Numbered from the stretch's first letter, positions 17,648 to 29,095 are shown. The stretch is DNA of 64,000 nt from Phytoamicus setariae (GCF_016722925.1 NZ_JAEQNC010000018.1:33732-97731), one strand, 5' to 3'. Program-made: numbers and translations. The notes: generated from the letters alone by a model not told the origin.

Positions 17648-18451
17648 ATGCCATCCCGTCCCGGCCTTCCAGAGAATGAGAATGCGCCGGATGGGGAACT
17701 TGGCGATGAGCGCCGCTTCTTCTCCGAAACGCTGCAACGACGCGTGCATGCGCCAAAAGCGGCGCCTGCGGAGATGGCCGAGAACCATTATCATGGCCAC
17801 CGCGACCGGTTGCGGACCAAATTCCGCGAACACGGCGACACAGCGCTCGCAGACTACGAGCTGCTGGAGCTCATCCTGTTCCGGCTGATCCCCCGTCGCG
17901 ACACCAAGCCGATTGCGAAAGCGCTGATTGACCGCTTCGGCACACTTGGTGGGGTGCTTGGCGCGCCGTACCACCTGCTCCAGGAGGTGAAAGGCATTGG
18001 CGAAAGCGTGGCCACCGACCTGAAGCTCATTTCGACCGTTGCCCATCGTTCGCTGAAAAGCGAGATCAAGGGCAGAATGGTGCTGGCCTCCTGGTCTTCA
18101 GTTATCGACTACTGCCACCAGGCCATGGCCTATGAGACGACCGAACAGTTCAGGATCCTGTTTCTCGACAAACGCAACCAGCTGATCGCCGACGAAGTCC
18201 AGGGGCGCGGTACCGTCGACCACACGCCGGTTTACCCGCGCGAAGTGGTCAAGCGGGCGCTCGAGCTGTCGGCGACCGCCATCATTCTCGTCCACAATCA
18301 TCCGTCCGGCGACCCCACGCCATCGCGCGCTGACATCGACATGACCCACCTGATCATCAACACCGCCAAGCCGCTGGGTATCACCGTCCACGACCATATC
18401 ATCATCGGCAAGGACGGGCATGCAAGCCTGAAGGGCCTGCGATTGATTTGA
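17648..18451 (+). CDS. radC: RadC family JAB/MPN+ domain protein
   Basis: A 267-residue protein. Residues about 55-135 contain helix-hairpin-helix-like segments ([12 protein letters not shown]). Residues 150-267 form the RadC JAMM-type metalloprotein domain with the zinc motif [17 protein letters not shown] (His216, His218, Asp229). Despite the name, a direct DNA-repair role is doubtful and the biochemical activity of the family is unsettled. The N-terminal 45 residues are polar and variable. Located 8 bases after map. Confidence 0.93.
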   Translation: MPSRPGLPENENAPDGELGDERRFFSETLQRRVHAPKAAPAEMAENHYHGHRDRLRTKFREHGDTALADYELLELILFRLIPRRDTKPIAKALIDRFGTLGGVLGAPYHLLQEVKGIGESVATDLKLISTVAHRSLKSEIKGRMVLASWSSVIDYCHQAMAYETTEQFRILFLDKRNQLIADEVQGRGTVDHTPVYPREVVKRALELSATAIILVHNHPSGDPTPSRADIDMTHLIINTAKPLGITVHDHIIIGKDGHASLKGLRLI

Positions 18452-18562
18452 GGCTTCCGCTCTAGACATAGCCGACAAACTTCCTAGATAGGGCAAACCA
18501 TGCGAACTCGATCCGAGGTCGAGTTCATCCATATCCAATGTTCAGCTGAAAGCGACGAGACG

Positions 18563-19708
18563 ATGCTCCAGCCCACCACCACACTTTTCACGCCCTACAC
18601 CGCCCGCAGCCTGACGCTCAAGAACCGCCTCGTGGTCGCGCCGATGTGCCAGTACTCCGCCAGGGGCGGCGTCGCCAATGATTGGCATTTCGCTCATCTC
18701 TCCCGGTTTGCGATCGGCGGCTTCGGGCTAGTGATCGTCGAAGCGACGGCGGTATCGCCCGAAGGCCGCATCACCTACGGCGACCTCGGCCTCTGGACCG
18801 ACGAACAGGTCCAGCCTCTCGCCCGTATCGTCGATTTCCTGCATTCCCAGGGTGCTGCCGCCGGCATCCAGCTTGCCCACGCCGGCCGCAAAGCGTCCAC
18901 CCCCGTTCCTTTCCGGCCGACAGTCGAAGACGCAGAGAAGGACGAAGTGGGATACGAGGATTGGCAGCCGATCGCCCCAAGTGCGATCATCCATTCCGAA
19001 AGGCTAATCGGTTTCAAGGAACCGCGCGCGATGACGCTTGAAGACATCCAGGCCTTCAAGGCGAACTTCGTCGCCGCTGTGGGACGCGCAGAAGAGGCCG
19101 GATTCGATATCGTCGAAATCCACGCCGCCCACGGCTACCTCCTCAACCAGTTCCTGTCGCCGCTTGCCAACAAGCGCACCGACGAATACGGCGGCAGCCG
19201 CGACAATCGCATGCGCCTGCTGCTTGAACTGACCGAATCCGTCCGCGCAGCCTGGCCCGCCAACCGGCCGCTTTTCGTGCGCATCTCCGCGACCGACAAC
19301 CATCCGGATGGCTGGACGATCGATGACAGCGTGGTGCTGGCCGAAAAGCTCAAGGCGCTGGGCGTCGATCTCGTGGATTGCTCGTCGGGCGGCTTCGATG
19401 GCGCTGCATTCAAGCCAAGTGCGCTTTATCAGGTGCCGCTGGCAGCCGAACTGCGCGAAAAAGCCGGCGTGCCGACCATGGCAGTCGGACTGATCGCCGA
19501 TCCCGAGGAAGCGGAGGCAATCGTCGAACACGGCGAAGCCGATCTCGTTGCGCTTGCCCGTCCGGCGCTCGACGATCCGCAATGGCCGCTGCATGCAAAA
19601 CATGCACTGTTCCCTCAGGATGATAGCTATGCGGCGTGGCCGTCGCAGGCTGGTTATGCGATCCGCAACATGGATCGTTCGCTGAAGCAACGCGCATTCT
19701 CGGAATAG
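18563..19708 (+). CDS. NADH:flavin oxidoreductase (old yellow enzyme family, YqjM-like)
   Basis: A 381-residue FMN-dependent ene-reductase. The barrel begins LFTPYTARSLTLKNRLVVAPM followed by CQYSA, the latter typical of YqjM-type enzymes where a cysteine tunes the flavin. The substrate-binding HAAHGYLLNQFLSP motif and SPLANKRTDEYGGS segment are intact, with DNHPDGWT and the phosphate-binding AVGLI region near the end. The native substrate is unknown; the family reduces activated C=C bonds. An in-frame ATG at 18500 has the better AGGG but adds 21 residues with no family counterpart, so the start is ambiguous. Confidence 0.9.
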   Translation: MLQPTTTLFTPYTARSLTLKNRLVVAPMCQYSARGGVANDWHFAHLSRFAIGGFGLVIVEATAVSPEGRITYGDLGLWTDEQVQPLARIVDFLHSQGAAAGIQLAHAGRKASTPVPFRPTVEDAEKDEVGYEDWQPIAPSAIIHSERLIGFKEPRAMTLEDIQAFKANFVAAVGRAEEAGFDIVEIHAAHGYLLNQFLSPLANKRTDEYGGSRDNRMRLLLELTESVRAAWPANRPLFVRISATDNHPDGWTIDDSVVLAEKLKALGVDLVDCSSGGFDGAAFKPSALYQVPLAAELREKAGVPTMAVGLIADPEEAEAIVEHGEADLVALARPALDDPQWPLHAKHALFPQDDSYAAWPSQAGYAIRNMDRSLKQRAFSE

Positions 19709-19721
19709 TGCAGAAACAAAG

Positions 19722-19754
19722 GGCCCCGGAAATCACAGGATTTCCGGGGCCTTT
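19722..19754. terminator. Convergent terminator between the OYE gene and pyrG
   Basis: A 13-bp stem GGCCCCGGAAATC / GATTTCCGGGGCC with an ACAG loop is followed by TTTC on the plus strand and CTTTGTTTC on the minus strand. It lies between converging stops. Confidence 0.8.
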
Positions 19755-19777
19755 CAATGAATTCCAGCCGGTGTCTG

Positions 19778-21418
<1,641 letters not shown>

Positions 21419-21497
21419 TTACTTCTTCCTGGTCGATTCCGCCAGTGTTAATTTCAATCAATGCATACTTTACGCGGAAAGCCATGCGGCTGCCCAC

Positions 21498-21527
21498 GAA
21501 AAAACCGGCAGGAAAGCCCGCCGGTTT
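21498..21527 (-). terminator. Terminator after secG
   Basis: On the minus strand an 8-bp stem AAACCGGC / GCCGGTTT is followed by a run of six T. It separates secG from pyrG. Confidence 0.7.
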
Positions 21528-21547
21528 GCACATTCTCTGTTAGTGGG

Positions 21548-22033
21548 TCACTGACCCTGTGCCGGTTTCTGCTCGCTGGCAGGCTGATCGGCGGGCTTGG
21601 CTTCCGTTGCCGAGGCATCAGCCGGCTTGACTTCCGTCTTGGAAGCATCGGCAGGCTTGGCCGCATTGGTGTTGTCGCCGCCCGTTGGGATGGCGTTCGG
21701 GTCAGCTGGCGTTTCCTCGGTCTTCTTGTCCGTTGCCGGTCCAAGCGTGTCGAGAAGGCTCTTGTCGCCGCTCGTCGTCGTCGGAAGCTTGTTCAGGATG
21801 TCCGTCGGACGGGCTTCATAACGTGCAAGCAGGCCAAGGCCGAGAGACGTTATGAAAAACAGCGTCGCCAGGATAGCAGTCGTCCGGGTCAGCGCGTTTG
21901 CCGCACCCCGGGCGCTCATGAAGCCGGACCCGCCGCCGATGCCCAAGCCACCGCCCTCGGAGCGTTGGATAAGCACGACGCCGACAAGTGCCAGCACGAT
22001 CATCAGATGGATCACGATCAATACGGTCTGCAT
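21548..22033 (-). CDS. secG: Preprotein translocase subunit SecG
   Basis: A 161-residue inner-membrane component of the SecYEG channel. It has two transmembrane helices (about residues 3-21 and 51-68) around the conserved loop RSEGGGLGIGGG and SARGAANALTR. The C-terminal 90 residues are a periplasm- or cytoplasm-exposed tail rich in Pro, Ala and Lys with repeated KPADAS units, typical of alphaproteobacterial SecG, which is longer than the 110-residue E. coli protein. ATG 22033 opens the first helix. Confidence 0.93.
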   Translation of the reverse strand: MQTVLIVIHLMIVLALVGVVLIQRSEGGGLGIGGGSGFMSARGAANALTRTTAILATLFFITSLGLGLLARYEARPTDILNKLPTTTSGDKSLLDTLGPATDKKTEETPADPNAIPTGGDNTNAAKPADASKTEVKPADASATEAKPADQPASEQKPAQGQ

Positions 22034-22150
22034 AAAGTCCAATCCCGTCCGGTCGACCCGGACAAATCTTACAATTGGCGCGCTCTTACACGAGGCGCGT
22101 GCGATTTAAAAGCCCCTTCGGCCGTATTTACCGGCATCCCCGCCCTGTTC

Positions 22151-22918
22151 TTAGGCGCTGATTTCTGCGTAGACCTGAGAAATGGCGAGGAAGTCGGCGG
22201 ATTTCAAGCTGGCGCCGCCGATAAGTGCACCGTCGACATTGACGACGCTCATTAACTCTTTGGCGTTCGACGGCTTGACCGAACCGCCGTAAAGCAGACG
22301 CATCTTCGCACCCTTGCTACCGAAGCGGCTGACAAGTTCGCCCCGCATGAATGCATGTGCCTCGCGAACGTCCTCTACGGTCGGCGTCAAGCCGGTGCCG
22401 ATTGCCCAGACCGGCTCATAGGCGATCACGGTGTTCTCGGCTGTTGCGCCATCCGGCACGGAACCGGCGAGCTGGCGGTTCAGCACATCGAGCGTGGTTC
22501 CGCCCTTGCGCTCCGCTTCGGTTTCTCCGATGCAGACGATTGCGGTGAGATCTGCCTCATGGGCGGCTATTGCCTTGGCTCGCACCAGCCCATCGCCTTC
22601 TCCATGCAGCGTGCGCCGCTCGGAATGGCCGACGATGGCAAAGGTACCGAAGCAGTCGGCAATCATTTCCGCAGAGATGTCGCCGGTAAACGCCCCCGAT
22701 TTCGCAGTATGGCAATCCTGCGCACCAATTTTCAGCGGGCTATCGGTCACCAGCGCCGTCGCAACATAAAGAAGCGTGGCGGGAGGGCAAATCAGCAGGT
22801 CGATCTTCTCGGAAAGCGCCCCGATACCTGCCGCAATCGCCTTCAATTCGTTGAGCGATTCGCGCGTTCCGTTCATCTTCCAGTTCCCCGCAACCAATGG
22901 ACGGATTTCCGGTGTCAT
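22151..22918 (-). CDS. tpiA: Triosephosphate isomerase
   Basis: A 255-residue TIM-barrel glycolytic enzyme interconverting dihydroxyacetone phosphate and glyceraldehyde 3-phosphate. Catalytic residues are intact: Lys in AGNWKMNG, His in VGHSERR, and Glu in [11 protein letters not shown]. The phosphate-binding [11 protein letters not shown] follows. ATG 22918 has GGGGGAAAG just upstream; the open frame continues further but without support. Divergent from the caspase-like gene, and followed by secG in the same direction. Confidence 0.97.
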   Translation of the reverse strand: MTPEIRPLVAGNWKMNGTRESLNELKAIAAGIGALSEKIDLLICPPATLLYVATALVTDSPLKIGAQDCHTAKSGAFTGDISAEMIADCFGTFAIVGHSERRTLHGEGDGLVRAKAIAAHEADLTAIVCIGETEAERKGGTTLDVLNRQLAGSVPDGATAENTVIAYEPVWAIGTGLTPTVEDVREAHAFMRGELVSRFGSKGAKMRLLYGGSVKPSNAKELMSVVNVDGALIGGASLKSADFLAISQVYAEISA

Positions 22919-23130
22919 CGCTTTCCCCCGCGTGTGTAAAACAAGATGACGACGCTCTATCAGACGGTGTAAAATCCCCGCAAGCGAAAGTTCCAATATG
23001 CGCAAGTTTAATCAGCAAATGGAAATCGCTGGAATGTGGAATAAGTTTACAGGGTGAGCCGTTACACATACGCGGAAATCAATCCGCCCGGTCGAGGCGT
23101 TATGCGCCGGCACCGAGGGACATAGACATC

Positions 23131-24654
23131 ATGTCAGCTCTTTTCGATAGCGCACGCATGGCGATCCGCCTTCTGGCAGTCCTACTGGTGGCGTTGTGTG
23201 CCTTGCCGGCATTGGCATCAAGCCGGGTGGCATTGGTAATCGGCATGTCCAAATACCAGACCATTCCGACGCTGGCCAACACGCTCAGCGATGCCACCGA
23301 CATCGCCACAACGTTACGGAAGCTCGGCTTTCAGGTCGAGACTTCGATCGACCAGCCTTTGGTCGGCCTCGTCAAGACTCTCAACGACTTCTCGTTCAAG
23401 GCCGAAACGGCTGAAATCGCCATGGTCTACTACGCCGGACATGGTGTCGAACTCAATGGCGACAACTTTCTCATCCCCGTCGATATCCGGATCACCAAGC
23501 CGGAACAGATTGCTTCGCAAGCCATCACCCTGAAGAACCTGCTGAATTCGGTGGCCAACGCGCGCAGGCTGCGCATCGTCATTCTCGACTCCTGCCGCAA
23601 CAACCCGTTTACGGACTGGCCCTCGCAGGAGTTGGCCAAGGCAAGCTCGCCGGATTACCAGACAGGTGAAGTCACCAAAATACGCACAGGCGGGCTTGCC
23701 GCGCCTTCTGCCGACAAGGGGATGCTCGTTGTCTACGCTGCCAAGGATGGCGAAGTGGCGCTGGATGGCGAAAGCGGTCACAGCCCCTTTGCGCGCGCAC
23801 TGCTTTCGGAGCTTCCGGCCCGGAACATCGAAATCGGCATGATGTTTCGACGGGTGCGTGACAAAGTAATGCAGGAAACACGGAACAAGCAGGAACCGCA
23901 TTTCTACGGTTCTCTCTCGGGCATACCCTACTTCCTCGCCGGTGCCGACATGAACGTGGCTGCCCTGACCGACCCCAAAAAGGCCTGGGGTTCGCTGGCG
24001 CCGGACCAGGAACTGCAACTCGCCTCGCTGGTGGAAGACGGCAATGTCCGCGCGATGATTGGCCTCGGTTACATGTCACTCAGCCCTGACAAGTCCCGCT
24101 TCAAGCCACAAAAGGCATTCGAACTCTTTTCGCGCGCCTCCACCGAGGGCGATCCGGAAGCGATGTTCGAACTCGCCAAGCTCTACGAAAAAGGCATCGG
24201 GGTGAACCAGGATTTCACCAAGGCCGTGGAACTTTACCAAAAATCCGCAGATCTCGGCTTTGCGGACGCCATCAACGACCTCGGTTTTCTCTACTATCAG
24301 GGAGCCAGCGGCTTGGCCCGCGACCGACAAAAGGCGATCGAGCTCTTTCTCAAGGCGGCGGACCTGCGCCATCCGCAAGCGATGTACAATGTCGCAGCAT
24401 TGATCGACGACGGCACGATCAAGGGCAAGACACCAGATGATGCCGCGCGCTACCTTTATGCAGCATTGCGCTCTGGCGTGAAGGACGTGCTGGCGCAACT
24501 GTCCGACCGCCCCAATCAGTTCAAACCGGCAACGCGCAAGGCGCTGCAGGCTGAACTGGCAAAAAACCGCTTCTATTCCGGCAAGATAGACGGCAGTATC
24601 GGTCAGGGTACCCAGAGAAGCATGCGCATCGCTTTCGGCGAAACGGCTGAATAG
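23131..24654 (+). CDS. Exported caspase-like (C14) protein with Sel1 repeats and PG-binding-like C-terminus
   Basis: A 507-residue protein with a signal peptide (residues 1-30, ending ALAS). Residues about 31-270 form a caspase-type p20/p10 domain with the dyad His104 (YYAGHGVEL) and Cys155 (LDSCRNNPF). Residues about 310-460 contain Sel1-like TPR repeats (AMFELAKLYEKGIGV and similar). The final 50 residues (ALQAELAKNRFYSGKIDG) resemble a peptidoglycan-binding repeat. Such metacaspase-like proteins are common in rhizobia, with unknown substrates. Periplasmic or envelope-associated proteolysis is inferred. The next gene starts 9 bases downstream and is probably cotranscribed. ATG 23131 was chosen for the signal peptide and an upstream GAGGGA. 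Confidence 0.88.
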   Translation: MSALFDSARMAIRLLAVLLVALCALPALASSRVALVIGMSKYQTIPTLANTLSDATDIATTLRKLGFQVETSIDQPLVGLVKTLNDFSFKAETAEIAMVYYAGHGVELNGDNFLIPVDIRITKPEQIASQAITLKNLLNSVANARRLRIVILDSCRNNPFTDWPSQELAKASSPDYQTGEVTKIRTGGLAAPSADKGMLVVYAAKDGEVALDGESGHSPFARALLSELPARNIEIGMMFRRVRDKVMQETRNKQEPHFYGSLSGIPYFLAGADMNVAALTDPKKAWGSLAPDQELQLASLVEDGNVRAMIGLGYMSLSPDKSRFKPQKAFELFSRASTEGDPEAMFELAKLYEKGIGVNQDFTKAVELYQKSADLGFADAINDLGFLYYQGASGLARDRQKAIELFLKAADLRHPQAMYNVAALIDDGTIKGKTPDDAARYLYAALRSGVKDVLAQLSDRPNQFKPATRKALQAELAKNRFYSGKIDGSIGQGTQRSMRIAFGETAE

Positions 24655-24663
24655 GAAGTGACG

Positions 24664-25284
24664 ATGTCCCTCAGGTTTTTCGATGTCACCTTTCGCGCCG
24701 TTCTCGTAGGCTCGATGCTGATCTGTGCGCCGGTCGAGGTCGGCGCGCAAAGTGTGGATCGCCCGGACAAGCCAAATCGCGAGAAAACCCGCGTGGTCAG
24801 CCGCCCCCAGGACAAGGATCGGCTACCGCTCAGCCAGCTGACGACGTCCAAAATCTCCCGGGACGTGGATGCGATTCGTCGTGAATGCGTCCAGTATAAC
24901 GATGTTTACCGCATCGACTGCCTGCGCCAAGGCATCGACATGATGCTGGCTACCCTTCCCGAAAACAGCGAATACGAGCAAGCCAAGAACATTCTTGGCA
25001 AAACGAGCGGCCAGCTCAATCATATTGTCAGCGTCTATCAGGACCGTAGCGCAACCAAGCTTGTCCCGGCACCGGGCGCCAATCCACGCTTCAAGAAGCA
25101 GCGGCAATACAGCGCCATCAAACGCAACACCGTCGCGCTGGCCACGAAGCAGGCAACAGCTGCAGTGGACGAAGCTGCGACATCGCTTCTTCGCTCAAGC
25201 GAAAACTCCGAACGCCGTTACGCCCACTACCAGGAGATTTCCATCGCGGTGGATTCGACCAAGACGCTGTTAAGGTCGTCCTGA
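24664..25284 (+). CDS. Exported protein of unknown function, partner of the caspase-like gene
   Basis: A 206-residue protein that I do not recognise. Residues 1-29 are a signal peptide ending GAQS. The mature part is charged and mostly helical, with two cysteines (RRECVQYNDVYRIDC) that could form a disulfide and a long Ala/Ser-rich C-terminal helix. There are no catalytic motifs. ATG 24664 has AGGA about 8 bases upstream and lies 9 bases after the caspase-like gene, implying one operon and possibly a functional link, for example as substrate, inhibitor or assembly partner. That link is speculative. Confidence 0.75.
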   Translation: MSLRFFDVTFRAVLVGSMLICAPVEVGAQSVDRPDKPNREKTRVVSRPQDKDRLPLSQLTTSKISRDVDAIRRECVQYNDVYRIDCLRQGIDMMLATLPENSEYEQAKNILGKTSGQLNHIVSVYQDRSATKLVPAPGANPRFKKQRQYSAIKRNTVALATKQATAAVDEAATSLLRSSENSERRYAHYQEISIAVDSTKTLLRSS

Positions 25285-25287
25285 GCC

Positions 25288-26163
25288 CTATCTGAGAATC
25301 CAGTTCAAACTGTCACGCCAGTCGGTCATGCGAACCGGCGTGCCATGCGATCCCGTCTCGAACAGGACGAACCGGGTCGGATAGCGTTCTGCGAACAAGG
25401 ATTTGTAAAGTTTCACCTGGTCGGCGGCGGCATAGACACTGTCGCGCGATCCGTGGCTGAAGAACATCGGCAACCGGGCCTTGTGGGCAACGCTTGAGCC
25501 AAAGTTCGGGTCCGTCGCGCCCCCCATGATCATCATGCCCGCAAGCTTGCCGACCGCCTGCGCATCCTTGCTGATGCCCCAGCAGACGAAACTGCCCATC
25601 GACGCACAGGACAGGACCACTCTTGTATTTGGCGAAACTCGGGCAATGTGGCTGATGAGCGCCGATATATCAGCCACGCCTTCAGCGTCGAAACTCCTTA
25701 CGCTCGCGGCGTAATAGACCCCCTGGTTATCGACGGCGAGGTTCTTGAGGCGGTTGAAATTGCCGCCGAAACTGAAATCGTTGGCGCCGAGCTTGCGATC
25801 GCCGCCACGCCCGTGAATGAAAATGACCGCAAACCGCGCGTTCTTCACCTCACCCACCCGCAGCACGTCGATCGACCGGCCATCCGCCTCAACGGTTTCG
25901 AACGCCTGCTGGCGCTTCACGCCGAGCGAAACATACCTGCTCTTCGCACGCCGTTCGGGGATTTCATCGCGACCGTTGATATCGCGTATCTCCTGATAAT
26001 CGACCGTGACAAAGCCGCCGCCATCTTCCTGGCTAAGGATTGCCGGATAGGCGAAGAGCGAGTCCTTGTACGCCTTGAGTTCAAGCGCGCCAACGGGTAA
26101 AGACATCAGGATGAAGGCCGATGCAGCGGCAACCCAGCGCTTCGTCAATTGAACTGTGGACAT
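25288..26163 (-). CDS. Exported alpha/beta hydrolase
   Basis: A 291-residue protein with a signal peptide ending PVGA near residue 26. The alpha/beta-hydrolase elements are in order: oxyanion region FIHGRGGD (about 116-122), nucleophile elbow SCASMGS with Ser188, acid Asp241 in SHGSRDSVY, and base His273 in GSHGTP. Substrate is unknown; carboxylesterase or thioesterase activity would be typical. The stop converges on the preceding gene with only 3 bases between them. Divergent from parE across 139 bases. Confidence 0.8.
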   Translation of the reverse strand: MSTVQLTKRWVAAASAFILMSLPVGALELKAYKDSLFAYPAILSQEDGGGFVTVDYQEIRDINGRDEIPERRAKSRYVSLGVKRQQAFETVEADGRSIDVLRVGEVKNARFAVIFIHGRGGDRKLGANDFSFGGNFNRLKNLAVDNQGVYYAASVRSFDAEGVADISALISHIARVSPNTRVVLSCASMGSFVCWGISKDAQAVGKLAGMMIMGGATDPNFGSSVAHKARLPMFFSHGSRDSVYAAADQVKLYKSLFAERYPTRFVLFETGSHGTPVRMTDWRDSLNWILR

Positions 26164-26302
26164 CAGCGTCCCTTTCCCCGGGCCAGCCGGCCGGCGCTTG
26201 CTATCCGGATCTTTGAGCGTAAATCTTGCGATAATCGCGATCTGTCGAGCTTTCTGGCAGAATCCGCTGATTCGCGAAACCAACAGGTTTGAAAAGACAG
26301 AC

Positions 26303-28372
26303 ATGAGCCACGCTTTCGATCTCTTCTCCGGCATGCCTGCAAGCCCGAAATCCGAGAAGACCGAACCTGCTCCTCCAAAGCCGGTACCGGACCAGGCTGC
26401 GCCGACGAATGCGGCAGCGCCCCTCCCGCCGATGCCAGCCACCGGCGAGGACTATGGCGCGTCTGCCATCCGGGTGCTCGAAGGCTTGGAACCCGTACGC
26501 ATGCGACCGGGCATGTATATCGGCGGTACGGATGAAAAGGCACTTCACCACCTGTTCGCCGAAGTCATCGACAACTCGATGGACGAAGCCGTTGCCGGAC
26601 ATGCAAATTTCATCGACGTCAATCTGGATGCAGAAGGCTTTCTGACGGTCACCGACAACGGCCGCGGCATTCCGGTGGAAAACCATCCGCAGGTTCCCGG
26701 CAAGTCGACGCTGGAAGTCATCATGACCAAGCTGCATGCCGGCGGCAAGTTCGACGGCAAGGCTTATGAGACTTCGGGCGGTCTGCACGGCGTCGGCATT
26801 TCGGTCGTCAACGCATTGTCGGATCTCGTCGAGGTCGAAGTCGCCCGCAACAAGCGGCTTTATCGCCAGCGCTTTTCGCGCGGGATACCGCAAGGCGCGC
26901 TGGAGGAACTCGGCGAAATCCACAACCGGCGCGGCACGCGTGTTCGCTTCCATCCGGATGCGCAGATTTTCGGCGCGCATGCGAAATTCGATCCCGGCCG
27001 ACTGTTCCGCATGGCTCGCTCCAAGGCCTACCTGTTCGGTGGCGTCGAAATCCGATGGAGTTGCGATGCCTCGCTCGTCGAAAACAGTGACGTTCCCGAT
27101 AAGGCCGTTTTCCACTTCCCCGGCGGTCTCAAGGACTATCTGGCCGCGCAGATCGGCAAGGAATTCACCGTCACCCGCGAAATCTTCGCCGGCAAGACGG
27201 AGCGCTCCGGCGGACATGGCTCGGTCGAGTGGGCTGTCACGTGGTATGGCGGCGACGCCATGCTTCATTCCTACTGCAACACGATCCCGACGACCGAGGG
27301 CGGTACGCACGAAGCAGGTTTCCGCATCGCGCTGACCAAGGGTCTCAAGACCTATGCCGAACTGACCAACAACAAGCGCGCGGCCAACATCACCACCGAC
27401 GACGTCATGATTTCGGCTGCGGGAATGATGTCCGTATTCATCCGCGAACCGGAATTCGTCGGCCAGACAAAGGACAGGCTCGCCACCGTCGAAGCCCAGA
27501 GGATCGTCGAAAACGTCATCCGCGACCCCTTCGACCACTATCTGGCTGATAATCCGTCCGAAGCCGACAAACTGCTGGAATGGGTCATCGAACGATCCGA
27601 AGAGCGGATGCGCCGGCGCAAGGAGAAGGAAGTCAACCGCAAATCGGCGGTTCGCAAGCTTCGCCTGCCCGGCAAGCTGGCCGATTGCTCGCAGAACTCG
27701 GCCGAAGGTGCGGAACTGTTCATCGTCGAAGGTGACTCGGCTGGCGGCTCCGCCAAGCAGGCGCGAAACCGCGCCAACCAGGCCATCCTGCCGCTCAGGG
27801 GCAAGATCCTCAATGTTGCAAGTTCCGGTCGCGAAAAACTCAGTGCGAACCAGCAGATCGCCGATCTGATCCAGGCACTTGGCTGCGGTTCGCGCAGCAA
27901 GTATCGCGAGGAAGATCTACGCTATGAGCGCGTCGTCATCATGACGGACGCCGACGTCGATGGTGCACACATCGCATCCTTGCTGATCACCTTCTTTTAT
28001 CAGGAAATGACCGACCTCGTCCGCAAGGGCCATCTGTTTCTCGCCGTGCCTCCGCTCTATCGCATGACCCAGGGCAGCAAGACGCTCTATGCACGAGACG
28101 ACGCACACAGGGCAGAACTGATGGAGACCGAGTTCAAGGGGCGTGGCAAGGTGGAGATCGGGCGCTTCAAGGGTCTTGGCGAGATGTCGCCGGGCCAATT
28201 GAAGGAAACGACGATGGATCCGGCCACGCGCACTCTCCTGCGCGTCGACATTGATGAAGTGGATTTCGAAGGCACGCGCGGGGCTGTGGACAGCCTGATG
28301 GGCACCAAACCGGAACTGCGCTTCCGCTTCATTCAGGAGCGTGCGGTGTTCGCCGAGAACCTGGACATCTGA
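26303..28372 (+). CDS. parE: DNA topoisomerase IV subunit B
   Basis: A 689-residue type IIA topoisomerase ATPase subunit, decatenating chromosomes with ParC. The GHKL ATPase motifs are DNSMDEA, DNGRGIPVE and the SGGLHGVGISVVNAL stretch. The TOPRIM domain contains VEGDSAGGSAKQARNR with PLRGKILNV and MTDADVDGAHIA. At 689 residues and without the GyrB insertion it fits ParE rather than GyrB (about 810 in rhizobia). The N-terminal 55 residues are a Pro/Ala-rich extension. ATG 26303 is the first plausible start. Confidence 0.93.
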   Translation: MSHAFDLFSGMPASPKSEKTEPAPPKPVPDQAAPTNAAAPLPPMPATGEDYGASAIRVLEGLEPVRMRPGMYIGGTDEKALHHLFAEVIDNSMDEAVAGHANFIDVNLDAEGFLTVTDNGRGIPVENHPQVPGKSTLEVIMTKLHAGGKFDGKAYETSGGLHGVGISVVNALSDLVEVEVARNKRLYRQRFSRGIPQGALEELGEIHNRRGTRVRFHPDAQIFGAHAKFDPGRLFRMARSKAYLFGGVEIRWSCDASLVENSDVPDKAVFHFPGGLKDYLAAQIGKEFTVTREIFAGKTERSGGHGSVEWAVTWYGGDAMLHSYCNTIPTTEGGTHEAGFRIALTKGLKTYAELTNNKRAANITTDDVMISAAGMMSVFIREPEFVGQTKDRLATVEAQRIVENVIRDPFDHYLADNPSEADKLLEWVIERSEERMRRRKEKEVNRKSAVRKLRLPGKLADCSQNSAEGAELFIVEGDSAGGSAKQARNRANQAILPLRGKILNVASSGREKLSANQQIADLIQALGCGSRSKYREEDLRYERVVIMTDADVDGAHIASLLITFFYQEMTDLVRKGHLFLAVPPLYRMTQGSKTLYARDDAHRAELMETEFKGRGKVEIGRFKGLGEMSPGQLKETTMDPATRTLLRVDIDEVDFEGTRGAVDSLMGTKPELRFRFIQERAVFAENLDI

Positions 28373-28486
28373 TTATAAAGGGAAGGCATCGTCTTCCTGT
28401 TCGATTCACGGGGAACCGGGTCAAAAACGTTTTCTTAACGTCAATCGGCCTATTGTTACCATTGAATGATTTTCGGACAGACAACC

Positions 28487-29095
28487 ATGCATGCACACCA
28501 GACCGCAAATGCCATAGCTGCCAACACATCTGTGGACGCACGCGCATTCCAGCGCGTCGTGGTCAACCTGCAAGGCCGCCTGATGCTTGCCGATCTCTCT
28601 GAGTTCGATTGCAAGGCACTCGATATGTCTCCGGGGGATGTCCGTTTTCAGTGCACCGCTTTTCCGAAAGTCGGTGAACGCGTCATCGCCTACATCGACC
28701 ATATCGGCCGGCTGGAAGGCAACGTTGCAAAGCTGGTGGACCATGGTTTCGTCGTGGCCCTGCAGGCCACGGAACGCAAGCGGGATAAACTTGCAGCCCA
28801 ACTCGCCTGGCTCGCCAACAAGAGCGATCTTGGCCTGCCGGAGGACCGGAGACACGAGCGCATCGCCCCAAGGTCGACCCACTCAGAACTGGGCCTTGAC
28901 GACGGCCGCAGCTACGCCTGCCGGATCATCGACCTTTCCGTTTCCGGTGCCGCCGTTGAAATCGACGTGCGCCCTGCCCTCGGAACGCCTGTCCGGCTTG
29001 GCAACATGCGCGGACGCGTGGTGCGCCACTTCCAGGAAGGCGTCGCCATTGAATTCTCAAACGTGCTGAGCCGCGAGGGTCTCGAAACCTTCTGA
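28487..29095 (+). CDS. Tandem PilZ-domain protein
   Basis: A 202-residue soluble protein with two PilZ-like units. The second (about residues 118-195) keeps the c-di-GMP-binding signature: an R-x-x-x-R motif in RRHERIAPR and the DLSVSGAAVEI motif. The first (about residues 20-85) has a degenerate Arg motif and DMSPGDVRFQ in the equivalent place, so it may be a non-binding or dimerising YcgR-N-like unit. It is a likely c-di-GMP effector. The start is uncertain: ATG 28466 is in frame, and neither site has a strong ribosome-binding site. A clear terminator follows. Confidence 0.85.
   Translation: MHAHQTANAIAANTSVDARAFQRVVVNLQGRLMLADLSEFDCKALDMSPGDVRFQCTAFPKVGERVIAYIDHIGRLEGNVAKLVDHGFVVALQATERKRDKLAAQLAWLANKSDLGLPEDRRHERIAPRSTHSELGLDDGRSYACRIIDLSVSGAAVEIDVRPALGTPVRLGNMRGRVVRHFQEGVAIEFSNVLSREGLETF

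Noticed and set aside
26201..27538. 445-codon open frame antisense to parE
   Set aside because: The sense strand encodes all ParE ATPase motifs over the same stretch.
26303..28372. GyrB instead of ParE
   Set aside because: The protein is about 689 residues and lacks the extra segment expected of an approximately 810-residue rhizobial GyrB; the N-terminal extension also fits ParE.
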